From Anisodus tanguticus (taxonomy: Eukaryota > Streptophyta > Magnoliopsida > Solanales > Solanaceae), in NCBI GenBank assembly GCA_034509755.1, contig CM067545.1:43517062-43581061 (forward strand): a DNA stretch of 64,000 nucleotides, given 5' to 3'. The notes under the pieces were generated by a model. The model made no database searches, was not told the origin of the DNA, and saw nothing but the letters and a program-made list of their open reading frames with translations. The position numbers and the translations under genes are program-made. Shown here piece by piece: positions 56,276 through 64,000 of the stretch. Position 1 is the first letter of the stretch, and each line of letters begins with the position of its first letter.

Positions 56276-56396
56276 TGGTATCAAAAGTCTAGGTTAATAT
56301 TTCCTCCCAATTTTTTCCTCTTTAATTAATGAGAATAATCAAGTGATTATTTCTTTCATGGTGTCAGAAGTCTAGGTTAATATTTTCTCCCAAAAT
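56232..56396 (+). repeat. Tandem duplication of LTR end plus PBS
   Basis: TTAATGAAAATAATCAAGGG, TTTCTTTTATGGTATCAAAA and GTCTAGGTTAATATTTCCTC recur about 84 bp later as TTAATGAGAATAATCAAGTG, TTTCTTTCATGGTGTCAGAA and GTCTAGGTTAATATTTTCTC. The element therefore carries two PBS-like sites, at 56276 and about 56359. Confidence 0.9.
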
Positions 56397-56513
56397 TTTT
56401 CCGTCCAAACAACCCGGTTCCGAGCTCCCTTCCTCGATTCCCGTGCTCGGAAATTATTTTTCTCTTCCCAAAATTTTCTTCCAAATCCCTACATCACGTC
56501 TTGCGTTGCTATT

Positions 56514-59500
56514 ATGGCTAAGAACACGTTTCACCCTGCCCTTACTATTTCTAATATCAAGAATCACATCCCTATCATTCTTGAAATAGAAAACGTCCAA
56601 TATGCGACGTGACCCGAATTGTTCAAAGTTCATGCACACTCGCATCAAGTCCTCCATCACATTATCCCCGCGGCTCCTACGGATACAACGGTGCCAAAAC
56701 CCGAGGATGATCCTAAGTTATGGACGACGCTTGATGCTATTGTTCTTCAATGGATTAATTCCACTATTTCTATTGACCTATTGCAGACGATTATCGATCT
56801 AGACGCTACGACGATGGCGGCTTGGAATAGAGTACGTGATATATTCCAAGATAATCAAAATTCTCGTGATGTTACCTTGGAGCAGGAATTCTCCCACGTC
56901 AATATGGAAGATTTCCCTAACGTTTTAGCATATTGCAAAAGGTTGAAGGAATTGACGGACCAACTCCGCAACGTTGGTGCGCCAGTTACCAATGACCGCC
57001 TTGTCCTTCAGATGATTGCAGGCCTTTCTGAGGCATATAGTAGTGTTGGCATGCTTTTTCGTCAGAGCAACCCTCTTCCGCAATTTTATCATGCTCGTTC
57101 TATGCTTACGCTCGAAGAAGCCGCTTTGCCAAGAAAGTGGCTACCGGTGCTAGTCCCGTAGTCATGATGATCGAGTCTAGTTTTCCCCCTTCCGGTTCCA
57201 ACAACTCGGGCCAAAACCGCAACAACGGTGGAGGCAAAATGGGTCAGAATAAAAAAAATAATGGCAAAAATCGCGGCGGTAACATGGGTGGCAGCCGGAA
57301 CAGTGGTGGTGGCAGTGGTGGCCCTCGGGTCAGTCAGCAACAGCAGCAATCTTGGGCCCAGCAGTGGGCTCCTATGCAGTGGAATTGGGCCAGCTAATTT
57401 GGGCCAAACAATGGCTGTTTTCAGGGGTATTACCCGGGAAACTGGGCCCATAATTCTCAACAGCCTAGGCCCAGTTTCTCGGGTCCAGTCTCGGGTTTCA
57501 GACCAGGTTATGGGTCGGGGCAGCAGGGCAATGTTCTTGGACCTCGGCCTCCGCAGGCCCACCATGCAGCGGGTCACACACATACCGACATTGAAGTCGC
57601 GATGCACACGCTTGGATTAAATCCACCGGGCCCAAATTGGTACATGGACACCGAAGCCACTACCCACATGACATCCGAACTAGGTACTCTCTCGTCTTAT
57701 TCCAATTTGAGCAGCCCTCGTGACATAATTATTGGTAATGGTAATTTAATTTCAATTCGTGGCTATGGTCATAAAACGTTGTCTCCCCCCCTATCCGTCT
57801 CTTATCTTGAAAAATACCCTTCACGCTCCTAAATTGATTAAAAATTTGGTGTCAGTCCGTAAATTCACCATTGATAATTCTGTTTCTGTTGAAATTGATC
57901 CGTTTGGGTTTTCTGTGAAGGATTTCAAGACGGGGAGTCCTCTCATGAGGTGTGATAGTAGTGGAGATCTATTTCCTATCACGCCACATTCCGGTCTTTC
58001 GAGTCAAGACTTGCCATCAACTTTTGCAGCTCTTTCCCCTTCCTTGTGGCATGCTCGTCTAGGTCATCTGGGGTCATCTATTTTGTCTTCCTTAGATAAA
58101 AATAATTTTATTTCTTGTAAGGGTACGCGTAGTACTCCGAATTGTCAATCTTGCTCGTTAGGAAAAATTGTTAGGTTGCCATTTGAAGATTCTAATTCTC
58201 ATACTTTAATGCCATTTGATATTATTCATAGCGATTTGTGGACATCTCATGTTCTCAGTTCTTTGGGTCATCATTATTATGTTCTATTTTTGGATGATTA
58301 TTCTAAATTTTTATGGACTTTTCCGATAGCGAAAAAATTTCAAATTTTTTCAACTTTCTTAAAATTTAGAGCATTCATTAGAGCCCAATTCGAACGAGAA
58401 ATAAAAAATATTCAATGTGATAATTGCAAAGAATATGATAATGGGTGTTTCGGGAATTTTGTGCTAATAATGGGATTAATTTTCATTTTTCTTGTCCTCA
58501 TACGTCTTCACAAAATGGGAAAGCCGAACGCAAAATTTGTACTATTAATAACATTGTTTGAACTCTATTGATTCATGCTTCCGTACTCCCTTATTTTTGG
58601 CATCATGCTCTACAAATGACTACATATCTTCTTAACGTTCTTCCTTCCAAAGGTTTGACATATTCGTCCCCTCTTCAAATTTTATATAATAAGACTCCTT
58701 CATATTCCCATCTTAGGGTCTTTGGGTGCTTGTGTTAGCCACTATTTCCGTCCACCACAATTAACAAACTTCAGGTCCGGTCTACCCCTTGTTTGTTTTT
58801 GGGTTTTCCGTCAAATCACTGTGGTTACAAATATTGACTTATCATCTAATAAAATCATCATTAGTCGCCATGTAATTTTTGATGAATCCCAATTTCCGTT
58901 TGCTAAGGTTAGTAATCCCGTACCTAGTTCGTATAATTTTTTGGATGATGATATATCCCCGTATATTATTCACCATTTTTCGGACGTGTCCCGCACTCCA
59001 AATCCACCAGCGGGCACACTGCCCACTGGCCCCACTGTTCAGTCACCAGTTATTGTTCCAGCCGCTGAGTCCAGTCCTGTAACTGGGCCAGTGATGGTAA
59101 ATGGGCCAGATACCCAGCCCATTACCTCCACTATTCCAGTAACGAGCTCCTCTAATTTCTTGTTGCACCAGCAGGCCCACTACCTGCTGGCCAGTCCGTC
59201 ACGTGTCCCGATAGTTCCCAAAATCCACCCAATTTCCCCCCGAGTCATAGACCGGTCACTCATAGTCAACAAAGTATTTTTAAACTAAAAAGACATTTTA
59301 ATTTAAATTTTAATATTCTTAAATCACCCATACCCCGTAATCCTGTGTCTGCTTTAAATGACCCGAATTGGAAAATTGCTATAACCGACGAATATAATGC
59401 TCTTATTGATAATAAGATATGAGAGTTGGTGCCCCATCCATCTTGTGTTAATATTATTCGGTCTATGTGGATTTTTATTCATAAGGACAATTCTGACGGT

Positions 59501-60834
59501 TCTTTTGCCAGCCATAAGGCTCGTCTTGTCAGTGATGGTAAGACTCAGCAGGTTAGTGTGGATTGTGGTGAGACGTTTCTCTTTTGAAAGCATGGCCCAT
59601 TCATCAGTTAGATGTGAAGAATGATTTCTTACATGGTGATCTCAAGGAGACAATCTATATGCATCGGCCCTTGGGGTTTAGGGGTCCCAAAAATTCTCAT
59701 CATGTCTGTTTATTGAAGAAGTCCTTGTATGGGCTTAAGCAGTCCCCACGGGCTTGGTATAAAAGGTTTGCAGACTATGTTTCGACTATTGGGTTCTCTC
59801 ACAACAGGTCTGATAATTCATTGTTCATATATCGTCGTGGTTCTTCCTTGGCTTATATTTTGTTATATATGAATGATATTATCTTGACCGCCTCTTCTGA
59901 TGCATTACGCCAGTCTATCAAGACAATGCTCAGTTTTGAGTTTGCTATGAAAGACTTGGGGGCCTTGAGTTACTTTTTGGGGATTGATGTCACTCGTCAT
60001 GCAGGTGGGTTGTTCTTATCACAGATGAAGTATGCAACTGAGATCATTGAGAGGGCTGGGATGTCATCCTGTAAGTCCACTTCCATTCTAGTTGATACTA
60101 AACCCAATTTGGGGGTTACGACTGGTTACCCTTATGAGGATCCGACCCGATATCACAGTCTTCCAAAGGCCATTCAGTATCTTACGTTCACGAGACCAGA
60201 TATTACATATGTCGTACAACATGTGTGTTTGTTTATGCATGCTCCCAGGGTTGAGCACATGAATGCACTCAAACGCATTATTCGGTACATCCAGGGGACA
60301 CTTGACTATGACTTGCATTTATATCCGTCATCGACGTCTACACTTGTCTCGTATACAGATGATGATTGGGGTGGCTGTCCAGACACCAGACACTCTACTT
60401 TTGGCTATTGTATGTTCCTTGGCAATAACTTTGTCTCCTAGTCTGCAAAACGTCAGTCAACGTTGTCCCGCTCTAGTGCAGAAGTTGAGTATCGAAAGGT
60501 AGCCAATATGGTCTCTGAATCCTGTTGGTTACGTAATCTTCTTTTAGAGCTTCATTGTCCTATTCAGAAAGCTACCTTGGTGTATTGTGATAATGTTAAT
60601 GCCATTTACCTTTCTGGTAATCCGGTTCAGCACCAGCGCACTAAACATATCGAGATGGACATTCACTTTGTTCGAGAAAAGGTAGCTTGTGGACAAGTAC
60701 GCGTCTGCCATGTCCCTTACAAGTATCATATTGCAGACATCTTTACAAATGGTCTTTCCTCGGTCCTTTTTGAAGATTTTAGGGACAGTCTCAGCGTTCG
60801 AATACCGCCCGCTATGACTGCGGAGGTGTGTTAA
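56514..60834 (+). pseudogene. Copia gag-pol pseudogene (element 3)
   Basis: Gag begins at ATG 56514 (MAKNTFHPALTISNIKNHIP). A TGA replaces a Trp codon near 56611, then an intact run reaches 57160, followed by a Gly/Asn-rich tail. The protease motif reads WYMDTEATTHMT (57640-57675), with Glu for the Gly of D-T/S-G. The integrase zinc finger (WHARLGHLG, NCQSC) and core (HSDLWTSHVLSSLGHH) are at about 58040-58570. Reverse transcriptase spans 59340-60250, with a shift near 59590, and its catalytic motif is YMND in place of YVDD. RNase H (GGCPDTRHSTFGYCMFLGN) meets a TAG at 60439-60441 and resumes to MTAEVC. Function is excluded. Confidence 0.93.
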
Positions 60835-61066
60835 ATATAATACCGTGTATATAAGTAATAGGTAAACATTAGTCACAGTTTTGTCTTCCTTCTAGTGTAA
60901 ATATTACCATAATTAATGTTGTACACTTACCATAAATTATAGGAGTCATGTACTACTAGAATAGGGTTTTGGATTTAGAATATGAATATATTTTCTATTA
61001 TGGAGAATTGTAATTTGTATATATACTATTTCATTAATGAGAATAATCAAGGGATTATTTCTTTCA
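60829..61066 (+). repeat. Right LTR of copia element 3
   Basis: It begins TGTTAAATATAATACCGTG and ends TTATTTCTTTCA before CAGAC. It contains a segment TAGGGTTTTGGATT that the left LTR lacks, which accounts for most of the length difference. Confidence 0.9.
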
Positions 61067-61071
61067 CAGAC

Positions 61072-62324
61072 TAAGCTCAAAATTTATTCATCAAGTACAA
61101 AATTAGGTCACATGCACACGTTAAGGAGAAAGTTATGACCACCAAAGGATCTAAGTGTGGTGAATGAGACTGCTCTCTCTTAATCAGAAGTCTCGAGTTA
61201 ATCTAAGTATAGAAAAATATTTGGTAGGGAGCGCTTTTCCTAGAAATGAACTCTACTCCGCGCAAATATGAATATAGTCGAGCTCTAATGTGGATACCGA
61301 ACCCGAGTGAGAAACCAAAAAAAAAAAAAAAAGTAATGTTGTGTGCCCCTGAGGCCCGAAAAGGTTAACCGAAAAAAATACTTATTTTAAGAATATTATA
61401 GTGCATGGATTTTTTTTTATATAAAATATCAGCAGGTATATACATTATATGAATTGTATACCTCAAATATATAAAACGTACAAAATTGTGTTGTGCAGTT
61501 TTTTAATTGACAAATTTTGTAAATGAGTGAATACTACTATTTTTTCTGCTCCGCCTTGATATTTACGTAAAATTCTCCAAATTAAGTACTTCATAAGTTC
61601 TTAGCGCCAGTGAAACTTTTAGTGAAAAATAGACGGCCTTACTAAAATTGGCCCCAAGTGACTGTCAATTGCATTTCAATTACATATAAGGGAAGTCGAT
61701 ATCACAGATATTGGAACTTAATTAGCCAAGGATTAGGTTAGGGTAATAGTAGGCCAAAAATTGGCATCCGTTAGCCAATTCTTTAAAAATCCAGAACTGA
61801 ACAACAAGTTCATCGTCATCCACTAGGGCAGACGACCACGACCCGTAGCAAAAGCTCCACCACCTCCCCTCCATTTTGCTGCACGACGACTGAAATTTAT
61901 TTTACTTTCTCATCTAAAAATACCTTTTCGATATTTTTTTGGGGTGTGTGATAGAATTGGTTGGAAAAACCTGGAGAATAATACATACAAAGTTTAAGGA
62001 AGAGTTAAGGTGATTTAGACTGGTTTGGAGTAAAAATTCCTACATGAAAAGCATCACTGCTACATGTGTATATCATCTTGTATATAATGTATATCAACAT
62101 ATATCACAATCATATTCTCATATGTATATACAGGTATACACGATTACAAGAAATAAATGAATATACATGGGATATATACCTATATACATGGTGATATACA
62201 CGAATATACATGGGGATACACGACTGGAATTATCATCAACGTCGAGTTTTCAGTTGAAATTCAACTCAAATTCACCACAAATCATCTCCAAACACCTCCA
62301 AAAGTTGATATTCAAGTTCACATA
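61072..62324. other. Intergenic DNA, low-complexity in part
   Basis: No gene. A poly-A run lies at about 61317-61333. A loose repeat of ATATACATGG and GATATACAC phrases spans about 62097-62222; the frame at 62157-62354 is a by-product of it. Confidence 0.6.
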
Positions 62325-62440
62325 TCCAATGTAATTCCACAAAGTGGGGTCTGAAAAGGGTAGGATGTACGCAGACCTTACATCTACCTTTGTGGGATAG
62401 AGAGACTGTTTTCGATAGACCCTTGGCTCAAAGATCGAGA
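62325..62440 (-). repeat. RTE LINE 3' tail fragment
   Basis: The plus strand reads CCAATGTAATTCCACAAAG, GGGGTCTGAAAAGGGTAGG, TGTACGCAGACCTTACATC and CTGTTTTCGATAGACCCTTG. This is the inverted RTE tail without coding sequence. Confidence 0.75.
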
Positions 62441-63210
62441 AATTCGAACCAAGCTTCAATAATCTTTACCAGTTGGAAAGACTAATTTTGTGATATTTGT
62501 GGTGGTCTTCCGAGAACAAAACTTATGAGAAGTGATAGAAACGTTTTCAACGAGAAAGAGGAAGAAGATAGTACGACAACCATGTGGTGGAATGGTGGCA
62601 TCAATGGAGAAAGGACAGTGAAGGCGTTGATAGACTATGAAGAGGAAGCTATAGGGTGTCAATTATTTTAGTTAAGAGATACTATGGGCTACTATGTGCC
62701 AATAACAAGAGGTAGATCAATTTTATTTTGACAAATATATAAATGGTCATCCGAATGAAATTATTGACACTAGATGACTCAAGAAGCTTAAAATATATTT
62801 TTTAGCCTTTTCAAACTAATTTCATTGGGCAACTTTTTTTTTAATTAATTCCAGCATATGTATCGAAACTATATTATTATTGTATAAAATATGTATCATT
62901 ACCGTATATGTGTAGAAAATATATTATACATATAGAAATTGTATGTTTGTTTATATATAATATGTATTCCTATAGTATGTCTATAAAAAATGTATCATTA
63001 TTGTATAATTTATCATCAACGTATAATCAATGTATAATGCATACACACTAATAATACACACATTATATAGTAATTATATACACTATTTACACAGACAGGA
63101 ATTATCGGAGCAAAAATGAAGGCCGCTGAAAAAGATTTTCCGGCCAGATCTGTACCGAAATAGGATTGCGAAAAGATCAGAAAAAAAGAAGTTAAAAAGA
63201 TCAGTAAACT
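62441..63210. other. Intergenic AT-rich DNA
   Basis: No gene is recognised. A stretch of TATGTAT/ATTATTGTAT phrases fills about 62850-63080. Confidence 0.6.
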
Positions 63211-63261
63211 ATGATCTTCAGGAACGAGAGAATTGAAGAAAAAAAAAAAGAGAAAATTTCA

Positions 63262-63486
63262 ATGGCCGAAGAATATGAACATCACACCTCAATCTTTGAG
63301 AAGCAATCATCTTGTTCATGTAAAAAATCTGTGGAAGAACCCATCAACAAACAATCTTACATATCTAATTTTTTAAAATTAAAGATTGAATTTTTCACTC
63401 ATTTCATTGTTATCGCGTTCATATCTGGGCTCGTTTTGTATTTTTTTTACTACTTTGGATTTAATCGGAGATCGTTCCTCCGGTGA
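63262..63486 (+). CDS. Hypothetical 74-aa membrane protein ORF
   Basis: The ATG at 63262 has a good plant start context (AATTTCAATGGCC) and is preferred over the upstream in-frame ATG at 63211, which only adds a Lys/Glu-rich stretch coded by a purine run. The peptide has a soluble N-terminus with CSCKKS. It then has one probable transmembrane segment (HFIVIAFISGLVLYFFYYFG, about residues 46-66) and a basic end NRRSFLR. I do not recognise the family. The ORF could be chance, since the surrounding DNA is transposon-rich. Confidence 0.3.
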   Translation: MAEEYEHHTSIFEKQSSCSCKKSVEEPINKQSYISNFLKLKIEFFTHFIVIAFISGLVLYFFYYFGFNRRSFLR

Positions 63487-63589
63487 ACTATTTTGCTTTG
63501 TTTCTATTACCAAGGAAAAATATTTATAAAAACATAGCAAAAATCTCTCTAAAGTTGGACATAAGGCCCCAACTTTAGAAATTGTTCTC

Positions 63590-64000
63590 GCTCCGAATTC
63601 TGTTCTCTGCCGTTTTATTGGCTGACTGTATCGGGAGACAAATTGATTCCTTAACTTAAGCGATTTGGGCTGAAAACGGAACTCTAATTTCCAGCAATGA
63701 GTTCCACAACTACTCCAGAAAGCGTTAGGACAATGATATGAGTAAACTAAGAGGTAAGAAACATGAATGCAATTGAGTACAGTAAAGTAACAGATAAAGA
63801 TAGATAAAAATTGAGTTGTTTGATTGATTGGTTGTCTCCGTATATACAAAGAAAGATCCTATTTATAGTACAAAAAAGGAAAAAAAACTATACAACGGGA
63901 TCCCCCATGTCAGCCATCAAGTAACTCACTAAGTTCAATGGTCGACTATGGGGGAGGTGGTGCCAATTTTCTCGCCCTCTACTCTTCTTGCTCGGATAAT
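63590..64000 (-). repeat. Tat-lineage LTR fragment, continuing beyond the window
   Basis: On the minus strand it reads ACTATAAATAGGATC (TATA, about 63870), CATTCATGTTTCTTACC, AACGCTTTCTGGAGTAGTTG, GAATCAATTTGTCTCCCGA and CAGCCAATAAAAC. All correspond in order to 42871-43130 of the plus-strand Tat LTR. It is therefore a second copy or close subfamily in opposite orientation. The open frame on the minus strand here (63379-63849) is a by-product. Confidence 0.75.

Larger units (their letters stand above)
56052..61066 (+). mobile_element. Ty1-copia element 3, Ale/Retrofit-type, full length but dead
   Basis: 5015 bp with a perfect target duplication CAGAC (56047-56051 and 61067-61071). LTRs lie at 56052-56275 and 60829-61066. 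The PBS TGGTATCAAAAGTC starts at 56276, and a purine-rich GCGGAGGTG precedes the right LTR. Gene order gag, protease, integrase, reverse transcriptase, RNase H is intact in outline. It is a different family from elements 1 and 2 (unrelated LTR, different gag). Confidence 0.93.

Noticed and set aside
63379..63849. 156-codon minus-strand open frame as a gene
   Set aside because: It overlaps the region matching the Tat LTR at 42.9-43.1 kb, has no family resemblance and is best explained as LTR sequence.

Overview
This is plant nuclear DNA, almost certainly from a member of the Solanaceae; the genus cannot be fixed from the window. The grounds are: intron-containing plant genes with GT-AG introns; TS-type and Au-type SINEs; RTE LINE 3' tails; Tat/Ogre and Tekay Ty3-gypsy LTRs; and Ale/Retrofit-type Ty1-copia elements, all of forms familiar from tomato, potato, pepper and tobacco. 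Only two host genes are well supported. Most of the rest is transposon-derived.

Layout. 1-994: unassigned, perhaps the remnant of a retroelement gag. 994-9872: a minus-strand Tekay-like Ty3-gypsy element reduced to two ~4.1-4.4-kb LTRs around a 327-bp interior that keeps only the PBS, the leader and the polypurine tract. 9873-16470: the 3' end of a Tat/Ogre-like element, comprising a minisatellite-bearing 3'UTR, a PPT, a ~5.1-kb LTR and then a PBS-like site. 16544-18047: a TRIM-like element whose core is an array of about 27 small hairpins with covarying stems. 18048-18640: an RTE LINE fragment.

19804-27263 (+): a seven-exon acyl-CoA oxidase gene (ACX3-like, peroxisomal beta-oxidation, 696 aa with an N-terminal PTS2). 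Its 4.6-kb first intron holds two Stowaway-type MITEs, a 582-bp tandem duplication and a degenerate copia element with a perfect TSD. 28271-36064 (-): a five-exon DUF630/DUF632 protein gene (734 aa) in convergent orientation. Its introns hold a long foldback, RTE fragments and two TS SINEs, and its 5' leader is a threefold ~150-bp tandem repeat.

36855-40415: a decayed hAT transposon. It is followed directly by a perfect 166-bp palindrome at 40416-40581 whose centre carries the displaced second copy of the 8-bp target site; this is the most striking structure in the window. 42500-45535: a Tat-lineage LTR plus gag remnant. 46092-46320: two head-to-tail 5'-truncated Au-type SINE copies. 46932-51941, 54156-55660 and 56052-61066: three related copia elements, of which the first and third are complete in outline with TSDs GTAAT and CAGAC but are coding-dead. 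61067-64000: mostly unassigned, ending in a minus-strand Tat LTR related to the one at 42.5 kb.

The two host genes have no evident functional link. Exon boundaries were derived by hand from GT-AG sites, phase continuity and family resemblance recalled from memory. No alignment or database search was run.
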